The notes under the pieces: model-generated | Seen by the model: the letters and a program-made list of their open reading frames with translations, nothing else | What the model was told of the DNA's origin: nothing | Databases searched by the model: none | Shown: positions 56,439 to 64,000 of the stretch, one piece after another | How positions within the stretch are numbered: the stretch's first letter is position 1 | How the letters are laid out: the number at the start of each line of letters is the position of its first letter | Assembly: GCA_019694595.1 (NCBI GenBank) | Contig: JAIBBQ010000004.1 | Location: 1 to 64,000 of the forward strand | DNA from: Myxococcaceae bacterium | GTDB taxonomy: Bacteria > Myxococcota > Myxococcia > Myxococcales > Myxococcaceae | Direction of reading: 5' to 3' | DNA length: 64,000 nt | Made by a program: the position numbers and the translations under genes

Positions 56439-57962
56439 TCAGACTCCCTTCCGGAAGAGCGCGCGCTCGCGGCCCAGGGTGCGCCAGCGGCCAGGCGCCT
56501 GGGTGGAAGCGGCGGCGGTGGTCACCTTGGCCTGCGCCTTCTCGGCGGCCTGGTGCGCGTGCACCGCGGCGGCGAGGAGCGCGACCTCGGTGAGGTGCGG
56601 GTCTTCCTTGCCGAGCAAGGTCTGGTGCGCGCGGGCGAGCAGGCCGGTGTCGTAGTCGCCCTTCACGAAGTCGGGCGCCTCGAGGATGCCGCGCAGGTAG
56701 CGCAGGTTGGTGGTGATGCCCTTCACCACGTACTCGCTGAGCGCGCGGTGCAGCCGGGCGATGGCCTCGGCGCGGGTGGGCGCCCAGACCGAGAGCTTGG
56801 AGATCATCGGGTCGTAGGTGCTGGGCACGGTGAAGCCGGCGTACACGCCGGAGTCGTCGCGCACGTTGGGGCCGCCCGGCACGCGCAGGTATTCGATCTT
56901 CCCCGGCGACGGCATGAAGTTCTGCGCGGGGTCCTCGGCGTAGACGCGGGCCTCGATGGCGTGGCCGTGCGGCGCGCGCGGCTCCTTCCACGGCAGAACG
57001 CCGCCCTGGGCGACGTGGAGCTGCCAGGCGACGAGGTCGACGCCCATCACCCACTCGGTGACCGGGTGCTCGACCTGGAGGCGGGTGTTCATCTCCAGGA
57101 AGTAGAAGTGGCGGTGCTTGTCGACGAGGAACTCCACCGTGCCGGCGCCGACGTAGCCCACGGCCTTGGCGGCCTTCACCGCGACCTCGCCCATCTGCGC
57201 GCGCAGCTCGGGGGTGAGGATGGGCGACGGCGTCTCCTCGATGACCTTCTGGTTGCGGCGCTGGGCGCTGCACTCGCGCTCGTTCAGGTGAATGCAGTTG
57301 CCGTGGGTGTCGGCGAAGACCTGGATCTCCACGTGGTGCGGCTCCTCGAGGAACTTCTCGAGGTACACCGCGTCGTTGCCGAAGGCGTTCATCGCCTCGT
57401 TGCGCGCGGTCTTCCACGCGGCCTCGAGGTCCTCGCGGCGCTCGACGCGGCGCATGCCCTTGCCGCCGCCGCCGCCGGCCGCCTTGAGCATGATGGGGTA
57501 GCCGACCTTCTCGGCGAAGGCCTTGGCCTCGTCGACCGACTTGAAGGGCTCGGTGGCGCCGGGGACGACCGGCACGCCGGCCTTCACCATGTGGGCGCGG
57601 GCGCGGGTCTTCTCGCCCATGGCGTCCATCGCGGAGGCGGGCGGGCCGATGAAGACGATGCCGGCCTGGTCGCAGGCGCGCACGAAGGCGGCGTTCTCGG
57701 ACAGGAAGCCGTAGCCGGGGTGAATGGCGTCGGCGCCGGAGCTCTTCGCCGCCTGGAGGATCTTCTCGATGACCAGGTAGCTTTCGCGCGACGGCGCGGG
57801 CCCGACGTGCACCGCGCGGTCGGCCTGGCGCACGTGGAGCGCGGAGCGGTCGGCGTCGGAGTAGACGGCCACCGTCTCGAGGCCGAGCTCCTTGCAGGTG
57901 CGCATCACGCGGATGGCGATTTCCCCGCGGTTGGCGATGAGGACTCGTTTGAACCGTGCCAT
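56439..57962 (-). CDS. biotin carboxylase subunit of an acyl-CoA carboxylase
   Basis: A 507-residue ATP-grasp enzyme that carboxylates the biotin of the partner carrier. The family features are all seen: KRVLIANRGEIAIRVMRTCK at the N-terminus, the ATP-binding loop AAGGGGGKGMR, EEPHHVEIQVFADTHGN, the catalytic EMNTRLQVEHPVTE, and a C-terminal domain with GHAIEARVYAEDP. The 60-residue Ala/Gln-rich tail is longer than in AccC of E. coli. It lies two bases from the carrier gene, giving an operon. Propionyl-CoA-type carboxylases in myxobacteria feed methylmalonyl-CoA and polyketide pathways. Confidence 0.93.
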   Translation of the reverse strand: MARFKRVLIANRGEIAIRVMRTCKELGLETVAVYSDADRSALHVRQADRAVHVGPAPSRESYLVIEKILQAAKSSGADAIHPGYGFLSENAAFVRACDQAGIVFIGPPASAMDAMGEKTRARAHMVKAGVPVVPGATEPFKSVDEAKAFAEKVGYPIMLKAAGGGGGKGMRRVERREDLEAAWKTARNEAMNAFGNDAVYLEKFLEEPHHVEIQVFADTHGNCIHLNERECSAQRRNQKVIEETPSPILTPELRAQMGEVAVKAAKAVGYVGAGTVEFLVDKHRHFYFLEMNTRLQVEHPVTEWVMGVDLVAWQLHVAQGGVLPWKEPRAPHGHAIEARVYAEDPAQNFMPSPGKIEYLRVPGGPNVRDDSGVYAGFTVPSTYDPMISKLSVWAPTRAEAIARLHRALSEYVVKGITTNLRYLRGILEAPDFVKGDYDTGLLARAHQTLLGKEDPHLTEVALLAAAVHAHQAAEKAQAKVTTAAASTQAPGRWRTLGRERALFRKGV

Positions 57963-57995
57963 GGCGCAGCGGTCTAGCGCCGCGGGCGCGCTGCG

Positions 57996-59156
57996 TCACT
58001 CGTTGTCGGCGTCGACGTGGGTCATCGGCTTCTCGGCGCACTCGGTGACCCGGTCGGGCACCGCGGCTTCCTGCTCCTCGGACTTGGCGCGGAAGTCCTT
58101 GCCGTTGACCGAGAAGCGCTTGCCGCCGGCCTCCACCGCCACCACCACGTCGTCTTCCACCAGGCCGGGCGCGACGTGGGCCTTCACCTTCGGGTCGGCG
58201 CCGCCGGTGATGTAGACGCGGCCGTATTCCTGGAGCGCGTCGAACACCCGCGGGGTGGGGTGGCCGTAGTTGTTCTCGCCGGACGAGATGATGGCCACCT
58301 CGGGGCGCAGGACTTTCAGGAAGCAGGGGTTCGAGGAGTGCTGCGAGCCGTGGTGGTCGGCGCGGTAGATCTCCACGTCACCCACGCGCGCGGCGGTCGA
58401 CGATTCGATGTCGTGGTAGCCCTCGCGGTGGCCCTTGAAGTCGCGGTGCTTGGTGGAGCCGGTCAGGTCGCCGCCGGCGAAGAGCTCGAAGTCGCCGTAG
58501 GTCACCTTGAGCGCCACCGAGTAGTCGTTCTCCGAGGCGGGGAAGTGCTGCAGCTCGCTGGGGTCCTTCTGGTCGAGCGCCTCGAGGCGGCCGTTGCCGT
58601 TGACCGCCACCACCTCGACGGTGAGGCCGTCGCCCATGGGGATGAGGTCGCCCACCTTCACGCTCTGGTGGGCCTTCACCTTGCCGCTGGAGAGCCAGCC
58701 GGGCAGCGCCTTCTCGTACTCGCGCTGGGTCTCGCCCTTGCCGCCGCCGCCGTAGATGACCTCGCCGCGGTCGTAGAGCGTGGAGATGGTGACGCCGTCG
58801 TCGAAGAGCATCCACATGCCGCTGCGGGGCTTGGGGTCGCCGACGTGGTCGCGGTGGTAGTGGCTCACCACGAAGGCGTCGAGCCTGGTGTTGCCGGCTT
58901 CCTCCAGCGCCTTGGAGATGTGGTGCACGCGCTGGGCGTCGTCCTCGACGCGCGACTCGCCGCTGTCCATGAGCAGGGTCTTGCCCTGGTAGCGGATCAA
59001 CATGCCGTCGGCCTGGCCGAGGTCGAAGAAGGTGATGGTGAGCGGCGCGTTCTCGATGCGCGAAGGCCGCTTGCGGTTGGCCCGCTCGCGCTTGGTGTGG
59101 GAGCAGCCGGCGACGGCCAGCGCGAGCAAGAGGGCGAGCGAGGTGCGGACGTTCAC
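57996..59156 (-). CDS. ComEC/Rec2-like metallo-beta-lactamase-fold lipoprotein
   Basis: A 386-residue lipoprotein: lipobox AVAGC (acylated Cys18), basic linker, then a metallo-beta-lactamase domain. Metal-binding motifs are FVVSHYHRDHVGDPK (HxHxDH), LFAGGDLTG (bridging Asp) and YRADHHGSQHSSN, the arrangement of the ComEC-type and competence-related hydrolases. It would act outside the cytoplasm, possibly on nucleic acids or phosphoesters. The GTG at 59156 places the signal peptide at the N-terminus. No competence gene lies nearby. A Glu/Asp-rich tail ends the protein. Confidence 0.87.
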   Translation of the reverse strand: MNVRTSLALLLALAVAGCSHTKRERANRKRPSRIENAPLTITFFDLGQADGMLIRYQGKTLLMDSGESRVEDDAQRVHHISKALEEAGNTRLDAFVVSHYHRDHVGDPKPRSGMWMLFDDGVTISTLYDRGEVIYGGGGKGETQREYEKALPGWLSSGKVKAHQSVKVGDLIPMGDGLTVEVVAVNGNGRLEALDQKDPSELQHFPASENDYSVALKVTYGDFELFAGGDLTGSTKHRDFKGHREGYHDIESSTAARVGDVEIYRADHHGSQHSSNPCFLKVLRPEVAIISSGENNYGHPTPRVFDALQEYGRVYITGGADPKVKAHVAPGLVEDDVVVAVEAGGKRFSVNGKDFRAKSEEQEAAVPDRVTECAEKPMTHVDADNE

Positions 59157-59350
59157 GGTGCCCGAGTGGTAGCCCAAGGGCCCTCGTCGTGGCCAGCCCG
59201 GTGCCTGGCAAGAACAGCTGCCGGAGGGCGTGGGACATGGCCGCTCCCGGCTCCCGGAGGCGTCGGAAAAGCACAGGAGGCACGGGCGGTTGGCGCTGGC
59301 CCCGGTCCTGCTTTGGGAAGGCTCGTCCTCGCAGTCCAACGGAGAACGCC

Positions 59351-60739
59351 ATGCGCACCTGGAACCTCATCGCGGCGAGTTTGGTGGTGACCGCCTGCGG
59401 CGTCGAAGGCCCCATCGACGTGCAGAGTGAAGGCGAGCAGGGCCTCACGGCCCAGGCGCTGCCGGGCACGCTGAAGGCGGAGTCGTACAAGGCGGGCGGC
59501 GAGGGCGTCGGCTACCACGACACCACGAGCAAGAACCTGGGGGGCGCGGGGAGCACCACCAGCGCGGTGGACCTCTTCGCGCAGGCGACGGGCGGCGTGG
59601 CGGTGGGGTGGATCGCCCAGGGCGAGTGGCTGGAATACGACGTCACGGTGGCGAGCGCGGCGGTCTTCACGCCGACGGCGCGCGTGTCGTCGGGGAAGAC
59701 GGGCACCAAGGGCCTGCACCTGGAGGTCGACGGGGTGAAGGTGAGCGAAGGCACCTTCACCAGCGAGGCCGGCTGGGAGGCGTGGGTGGACCTGAAGCTC
59801 CCGGCGTTCCCGCTCGGCGCGGGCGCGCACCGGCTGCGCTTCGTGGCGGACACCGCCTCGTTCAACCTGGACACGCTGGGCTTCACGGCGCAGGCGCTGT
59901 GCAAGGCGCGCTTCCCGGGCGACCCGGGCTGCTCGGGGAAGCTGTACTACGGCGCCGCGGTCGAAGGCGGGCAGCCGTCGAAGCTGGAGTCGCAGACGGG
60001 GCGCGGCATCACCGTGTTCCGCTCGTACTTCTCCGGTGACGACGCGACGTCGAAGTTCGTCACCCGCGCGAACGACGACGTGAGCCACGGCCGCATCCCC
60101 CTGATGTCCACCAAGCTGCCGGGCACCTGGGCGGACATGGCCGCGGGCAAGTACGACGCGTGGCTGCTGGAGCGCATCAAGGCGCTGGCGGCGGTGCCGG
60201 GGCCGGTGTGGCTCTGCCTGCACCACGAGCCGACGGGCGACGGCGCAGCGGCGGACTGGGTGAAGATGCAGCAGCACGCGCGCAAGCTCATCGACGCCAA
60301 CTCGAAGAACATCGCGCTGGTGGGCATCCTCAACGGCTACCCGTTCACCACCAAGACGCCCGAGGTGCAGAACGCGTACAACCACCCGGTGGGCACGGGC
60401 GTGCACGTGATGGGCTTCGACTCGTACAACCCGTGGAGCCCGACCAACGGCAAGGCGTGGCAGACGGTGGACCACGTGTTCGGGCCTTCGACCATCATCC
60501 AGAGCTGGGGCTACCCGACGCTGCTGGGTGAGTACGGCGTGCGCAGCGACCCCAAGAATCCGGGCAAGGCCGCGCAGTGGATGGCGGATGCGTACAGCTA
60601 CGCGGTGGCGCACGACTTCGTGGCGCTCTCGTACTTCGACTCCGGCCAGAACTCGCCCGACGGCACGTGGGCGCTCGACAGCGAGACCTTGCCGGCGTTC
60701 AGCAAGGCGCTGGCGCGGACGGAGACGGCGCACCCCTGA
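59351..60739 (+). CDS. CBM6-like plus GH26-like glycoside hydrolase lipoprotein
   Basis: A 462-residue lipoprotein: lipobox VVTAC, a carbohydrate-binding module of the CBM6 type at about residues 35-175 (VAVGWIAQGEWLEYDV, LHLEVDGVKVSEGTF), then a TIM-barrel catalytic domain. Candidate acid/base Glu293 is in CLHHEPTGDG, and the candidate nucleophile Glu394 is in LLGEYGV; this spacing fits clan GH-A, nearest GH26 (beta-mannanase). It probably digests beta-mannan or a related wall polymer at the cell surface. The next gene begins 25 bases downstream in the same direction. Confidence 0.82.
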   Translation: MRTWNLIAASLVVTACGVEGPIDVQSEGEQGLTAQALPGTLKAESYKAGGEGVGYHDTTSKNLGGAGSTTSAVDLFAQATGGVAVGWIAQGEWLEYDVTVASAAVFTPTARVSSGKTGTKGLHLEVDGVKVSEGTFTSEAGWEAWVDLKLPAFPLGAGAHRLRFVADTASFNLDTLGFTAQALCKARFPGDPGCSGKLYYGAAVEGGQPSKLESQTGRGITVFRSYFSGDDATSKFVTRANDDVSHGRIPLMSTKLPGTWADMAAGKYDAWLLERIKALAAVPGPVWLCLHHEPTGDGAAADWVKMQQHARKLIDANSKNIALVGILNGYPFTTKTPEVQNAYNHPVGTGVHVMGFDSYNPWSPTNGKAWQTVDHVFGPSTIIQSWGYPTLLGEYGVRSDPKNPGKAAQWMADAYSYAVAHDFVALSYFDSGQNSPDGTWALDSETLPAFSKALARTETAHP

Positions 60740-60764
60740 CGGCGGAGGCTGGTATGCCACCGCG

Positions 60765-62561
60765 ATGACCCGGTTCATCGCGGTGGCGGCCACGTTCGTG
60801 GCGGGCTGTTCGGTGGTGCCGAGTCCGGTGGACTCGGGAGTGCCGGTGGTCGACGCAGGGCCGCGCACCTTCGCGGAGCTCGAGCGGCGCGGAGGGGATG
60901 ACGGGACCCTGCGCTGTGATGGGCTCGGCGGGCCGCTGTCGCAGTCGCTGGCCTGTCCGGTGGCGAAGTCGCCCTCGGGAGCGCCGTTTCCTCCTGCGGC
61001 GCGGCCGACGCTGGAGTCGCCGGTGTCGCCGACCGAGGTCCCGGAGCAGGCGGCGGGCCGGGTGGCGGTCTACCTGGGCCAGCTCCCCACCTCGAGCCAG
61101 CTCCCGGTGCTGGTGGTGGGTGACACCGCGGTGCCCCTCGGGAGCGTGCTGGTGCCCGGGCGAGGTCCGGTGGCGGAAGGCGAGCTGCCGCCGCTCAAGG
61201 CGGGCACGTACGACGCGTTCCTCATCACGGTCGGCGCCGATGGCGGGCTGCTCAACCTGAAGGTGCCGATGGTGGTGCGGCCGCGGCCGGTGCTTGTGGG
61301 GAGCGAGGTGGCACCTCCGTTCGGCGTCACCCCGTGGGAGACGTGGGTGCTCCAGGCGGGGTTCTTCAACAACGGAGGCGAGGCGCTGCCCGGGCTGGAG
61401 GTGGAGGCGACGCCGCCGCTGCAGGTGAGCAGCAACGGGTGTGGCGGAGGGCTGGCGCCGTACCAGGGCTGTCTGGTGGAGGTGCGCGCGTCGCCGGGGG
61501 CGCGCGAGGTCTGTGGGGGCGTCCGCGGACTGGCGCGGCTCGCGGACGGCGGCGTGGTGGAGTCGTGGAGCACGGTGTCGCTCACCTACGAGCCGTCGGT
61601 GTTGCCGGTGGAGCCGGGCGTGGGGTGTACCGGCGTGGTGCTGGTGGATGCGGGCTCGGCGGAAGGGGTGTTGCCGGTGAGCGACGAGTCCCTGTGGATG
61701 TTCGGCCGGTTCCCGGTGGACCGGCTGGAGCGGGTGACGGCGAGCGGGCGGGTGCTGGCCGGCAGGACGCTCCCCATGGGAGTGACGGGCTGGGTGGAGC
61801 AGGTGGGCCGCGGGGTGGTGGTGGCGGCGGCCGACGGGCTGCACCGGCTGGACCTCGACGGCGGTGACGACCTCACGTTCGGCGATGGCGGCGTGGTGGT
61901 GTTCGCGCGGGGGCAGCGGCCGATTCGCGTCGCCTCGAGCGCCGACGGCGCGCTGGCGGTGGTGGCGTCGCAGGACGCGTACGCGCTGGAGCTGCAGTGG
62001 CTCGACGCGCAGGGCGCGCGGGTGGCCGATGCGGGGAACGCGCTGCCGGGGCTGTTCGAGGGAATCGAGCTCGCGCTCTCGGCGAGCGGGACGCGGGCTC
62101 GGGTGGTGAGCGTGCCGGACCTCAAGGGTGTGCGCAGCGAGGTGTACGAGCGCGACGGCAGCCAGGTCCGCACGGGGTACCTCCCGCTGGTGGACAGCTC
62201 CGGGCTCGTCCGGGTGCGCCAGGCGGGAGGCCTGGTGGTGGCCACGGCGGTGAACGACTTCAGTCCGCAGTCGCGGGTGGCGTGGCTCCGGGAGGACGGG
62301 AGCTTCGGCGCACGGGCGAACATCGCGACCACGACGAACTTCCTGACGCCGCTGCCGGCGGGCGTCGTGGGCGGGACGGAGTCCGGGGCGCTGACGACGT
62401 TCGGCTACGACGGCCACGCGTTCGCGGACGCGGGCTCGGCGAACGGCACGCTGGGGACCTTCGGGCGCGGGCCGATGACGTGGGACGGGCGCGACCACCT
62501 GTGGCTGGTGAGCGTGCGCGCGGGCTTCCTCGAGGTGATGCGGCTGCGGCTCTCGCCGTGA
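60765..62561 (+). CDS. large exported lipoprotein, beta-rich, unknown function
   Basis: A 598-residue lipoprotein: lipobox FVAGC (acylated cysteine about residue 15), then a Pro/Val-rich linker and a long beta-rich region. The region has a CARDB/Ig-like segment (WETWVLQAGFFNNGGEALPG) and later propeller- or kelch-like repeats (LRVRLSP-type endings, VFARGQRPIRVASSADGALA). DAG/DSG motifs (VVDAGP, VLVDAGSAEG) are common in myxobacterial surface proteins. No catalytic motif was seen. It is probably co-transcribed with the glycoside hydrolase and may bind the same polysaccharide. The ATG at 60765 gives a clean signal peptide. Confidence 0.75.
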   Translation: MTRFIAVAATFVAGCSVVPSPVDSGVPVVDAGPRTFAELERRGGDDGTLRCDGLGGPLSQSLACPVAKSPSGAPFPPAARPTLESPVSPTEVPEQAAGRVAVYLGQLPTSSQLPVLVVGDTAVPLGSVLVPGRGPVAEGELPPLKAGTYDAFLITVGADGGLLNLKVPMVVRPRPVLVGSEVAPPFGVTPWETWVLQAGFFNNGGEALPGLEVEATPPLQVSSNGCGGGLAPYQGCLVEVRASPGAREVCGGVRGLARLADGGVVESWSTVSLTYEPSVLPVEPGVGCTGVVLVDAGSAEGVLPVSDESLWMFGRFPVDRLERVTASGRVLAGRTLPMGVTGWVEQVGRGVVVAAADGLHRLDLDGGDDLTFGDGGVVVFARGQRPIRVASSADGALAVVASQDAYALELQWLDAQGARVADAGNALPGLFEGIELALSASGTRARVVSVPDLKGVRSEVYERDGSQVRTGYLPLVDSSGLVRVRQAGGLVVATAVNDFSPQSRVAWLREDGSFGARANIATTTNFLTPLPAGVVGGTESGALTTFGYDGHAFADAGSANGTLGTFGRGPMTWDGRDHLWLVSVRAGFLEVMRLRLSP

Positions 62562-62571
62562 GCCTCGGGCT

Positions 62572-63420
62572 TCAGCGGGACTCGGCCCGCCGCTCGACGA
62601 GGAAGCGGGGGAGCAGCAGGTTCCAGGGCTGGTCGTAGCTGTAGGTGGGCTCGCCGCGCTTGCGACGGGGCTCGAGGGCGGCGGCGGGGTCGCGGTCGCT
62701 GCGATCCCAGGGGACGGGCGTGGCGGGGCGGAAGCGCTGCAGGGCCTCGACGTGGCGCGTGGTGGGGCGGAACTCGGGGTGGGTGGAGAGGAAGAAGCCG
62801 ACGCGCAGCGCGGTGATGGCGCTGTCGAGGCGCAGGGTGTGGCGGACCATGGCGTCGTGGTCGAGCGTGCGGCCGTGCTCGAGCCAGAAGCGCCAGAGGG
62901 TGGGCAGCTCGGGGCCCAGGCGCGGGCGGTCGAGGACGTCGACGAACGTGCGCTCCATCGTGGTGACGCGGACGGGCTGGCCGTCGCGGAGCAAGGTCTG
63001 GACGCCGAAGCCGTCGTCGGCGCGGCGCTGGAGCGCCTCGGGGATCCACGCGGGGATGAAGGTGGCGCCGCTTGGCCGGTCGCTGAAGCGCTTGGGGGTG
63101 CGCTGGCGGGAGGTCCAGGTGACGAGGCCCTCGTCGTCGACGAGGTCGTGCACCGCGAAGGCGCTCAGGTAGGCGACGGCGGCGTCGGGGGCGAGGTGGC
63201 TGGCGAGGACATACGGGTCGGTGGTGGTGGTGTAGCGGCCGCGGTGCACCTGGCGCAGGCCGTTCTTTCCGAGGTGGTAGCGCAGGAGCGAGAGGGCGGA
63301 GACGTGGCTGCGCTTGCGGCCGCGACCGTGGGCCTCGGCGAAGTCGGCGACGGTGAAGACGGGGTGGGCGGCGATCCACTCCGCGGCGTCGAAGGGGGCA
63401 GTGGCTTTCTTTCGGCTCAT
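62572..63420 (-). CDS. orphan AbiEi-type antitoxin-like protein
   Basis: A 282-residue protein resembling AbiEi antitoxins. An N-terminal winged-helix-like region (HPVFTVADFAEAHGRG, LLRYHLGKNGLRQVHRGRY) is followed by a domain with VAYLSAFAVHDLVDDEG, VTTMERTFVDVLDRPRLG and a C-terminal basic tail. AbiEi proteins repress their own operon and counter AbiEii nucleotidyltransferase toxins. No AbiEii gene is adjacent: the next gene downstream is convergent. It may therefore be a solitary transcription factor or a remnant. The spacer upstream (63421-63604) shows no other gene. Confidence 0.72.
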   Translation of the reverse strand: MSRKKATAPFDAAEWIAAHPVFTVADFAEAHGRGRKRSHVSALSLLRYHLGKNGLRQVHRGRYTTTTDPYVLASHLAPDAAVAYLSAFAVHDLVDDEGLVTWTSRQRTPKRFSDRPSGATFIPAWIPEALQRRADDGFGVQTLLRDGQPVRVTTMERTFVDVLDRPRLGPELPTLWRFWLEHGRTLDHDAMVRHTLRLDSAITALRVGFFLSTHPEFRPTTRHVEALQRFRPATPVPWDRSDRDPAAALEPRRKRGEPTYSYDQPWNLLLPRFLVERRAESR

Positions 63421-63604
63421 GGCGTGACTCCGGTGCGGCGTCGCGACGCGGTGCTGGCGAGGAAGCCCTGGGCGTCGCGCGAAGGCGGGAGGAGGGGGTG
63501 GGGTGAAACCAGGGCGGGTGTGCCGGGGGCGCGTCCGGCGCTCCCGCGACCGGAGAGGCCTGGCTGGCGTTCAGGAGGGGAGGCCAGGGGCAGGTTTTTG
63601 AGCG
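63421..63604. other. intergenic region upstream of the AbiEi-like gene
   Basis: A 184-base GC-rich spacer with G-runs (GAGGAGGGGGTGGGGTG). No gene is seen. It probably contains the AbiEi promoter and, by analogy with AbiE systems, could contain operator repeats, but none was identified. It ends in TTTTTG at the start of repeat copy B. Confidence 0.4.
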
Positions 63605-63813
63605 ACACCAAACATGAGACCATCAATGCAATAAAAGCACATCTTTTATTGCAAGTAAGCGCTCAAGTTTGGTGTAACCAAAAAACCAAGTCCGGCCGGG
63701 GAGGCTTCCCCGTTCCAGCGGGCCCGAATTTCCTGGCTCGGCCTGCTTCTTGAAACTTCGCTCATCGGTGCGCGCCGTTCCCGCGTCGTCTGCTGCGCTG
63801 CCGAGCGGAATCC
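63605..63813. repeat. dispersed structured element, copy B (71-nt hairpin plus conserved tail)
   Basis: Positions 63605-63675 form a 71-nt hairpin with the same arms as copy A (ACACCAAAC ... GTTTGGTGT). In its centre lies a perfect 11-bp inner stem, TGCAATAAAAG (63627-63637) and CTTTTATTGCA (63643-63653). The tail to about 63813 shares CCTGGCTCGGCCTG, TTCTTGAA and CTGCTGCG blocks with copy A in the same order. The core is AT-rich. The element ends next to the stop codon of the thermonuclease gene, on whose 3' side it sits. Confidence 0.75.
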
Positions 63814-63818
63814 CGACC

Positions 63819-64000
63819 CTATTCGCAGGTGACGACCGAGCACGCGCCCCAGAGGCCCACGCGGTTGGTCTTCGCGACCACCTCGAGGTCCTCGAACTCC
63901 TGCACCCGGCTCATCCCGTCCGGCTTGACGTACAGCACGCACGCCAGCCCCTCGGTCATCAGGGTGGAGTTGACCTCCACGCCGTCGACCTTCACGTACG
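63819..64000 (-). CDS. thermonuclease (SNase) family protein, C-terminal part
   Basis: The last 60 residues of a staphylococcal-nuclease-like protein; the rest lies beyond the window. The visible portion reads VKVDGVEVNSTLMTEGLACV, then MSRVQEFEDLEVVAKTNRVG and LWGACS, matching the end of the SNase OB-fold (the x-N-x-x-L-x-x-x-G-x-A strand and the G-L-W-G end). The catalytic arginine-glutamate region is outside the window. The stop at 63819-63821 lies about six bases from the end of repeat copy B. It is read leftward and is partial at its 5' side. Confidence 0.82.
   Translation of the reverse strand, partial: YVKVDGVEVNSTLMTEGLACVLYVKPDGMSRVQEFEDLEVVAKTNRVGLWGACSVVTCE

Overview
The window is a 64 kb stretch of a very GC-rich chromosome that looks like a myxobacterium (Myxococcota, probably near the Myxococcaceae/Archangiaceae). 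The evidence is a GltD/GltE/GltF/GltG-like set of gliding-motility homologues, an AgmX/PglI-type C-terminal domain, a MYXO-CTERM-like sorting tail, a TIGR02996 paralogue, a short OPX polysaccharide exporter beside a beta-barrel porin, many lipoproteins, and frequent GTG starts with 1-4 nt gene overlaps. No rRNA operon, CRISPR array, prophage or complete insertion sequence was found. No search could be run, so every family name rests on motifs read by eye.

0-8 kb: tRNA-Asn, an RsmB-like rRNA methyltransferase, and a peptidoglycan-recycling cluster (LD-carboxypeptidase, beta-lactamase-fold hydrolase, Mpl ligase, TlpA-like thioredoxin lipoprotein). 8-28 kb: a surface-polysaccharide system in two blocks, exporter plus porin at 8.1-9.9 kb and polymerase, GT2 glycosyltransferase and chain-length protein at 23.5-27.8 kb. 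Between them lie the Glt-like genes (12.3-15.5 and 18.5-22 kb), a Tat-exported superoxide dismutase, a chromate transporter and a serine protease. 28-44 kb: mixed metabolic, envelope and hypothetical genes, including a TIGR02996 protein, a DUF3556-like/DUF2236-like pair, a GH44 lipoprotein coupled to a GT4 glycosyltransferase, a VWA protein, an EF-hand protein and a Rieske oxygenase.

44.2-55 kb is an accessory island with visibly weaker GC bias. It holds a tiny ORF translationally coupled to a NYN nuclease, an anomalous palindrome-rich spacer, a COG3910-type ATPase, and a large Rhs/YD-repeat operon read leftward. That operon runs from a Cys-rich lipoprotein to a beta-propeller protein, a 1789-residue Rhs protein with a Sec signal, and an OB-fold-like lipoprotein, every junction being a 1-4 nt overlap. 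Downstream sits a displaced second Rhs C-terminal tip with a small immunity-like gene. It is joined to the parent by an exact 30-nt direct repeat, a ready-made arrangement for swapping toxin tips.

55-64 kb: an M15 peptidase, acyl-CoA carboxylase biotin-carrier and biotin-carboxylase subunits, a metallo-beta-lactamase-fold lipoprotein, a CBM6+GH26-like lipoprotein, an orphan AbiEi-like protein and the end of a thermonuclease gene. A second unexplained signal is a roughly 210-bp element present twice (near 15.74 and 63.61 kb). In each copy an AT-rich hairpin of exactly 71 nt, with conserved arms, is followed by a conserved tail.
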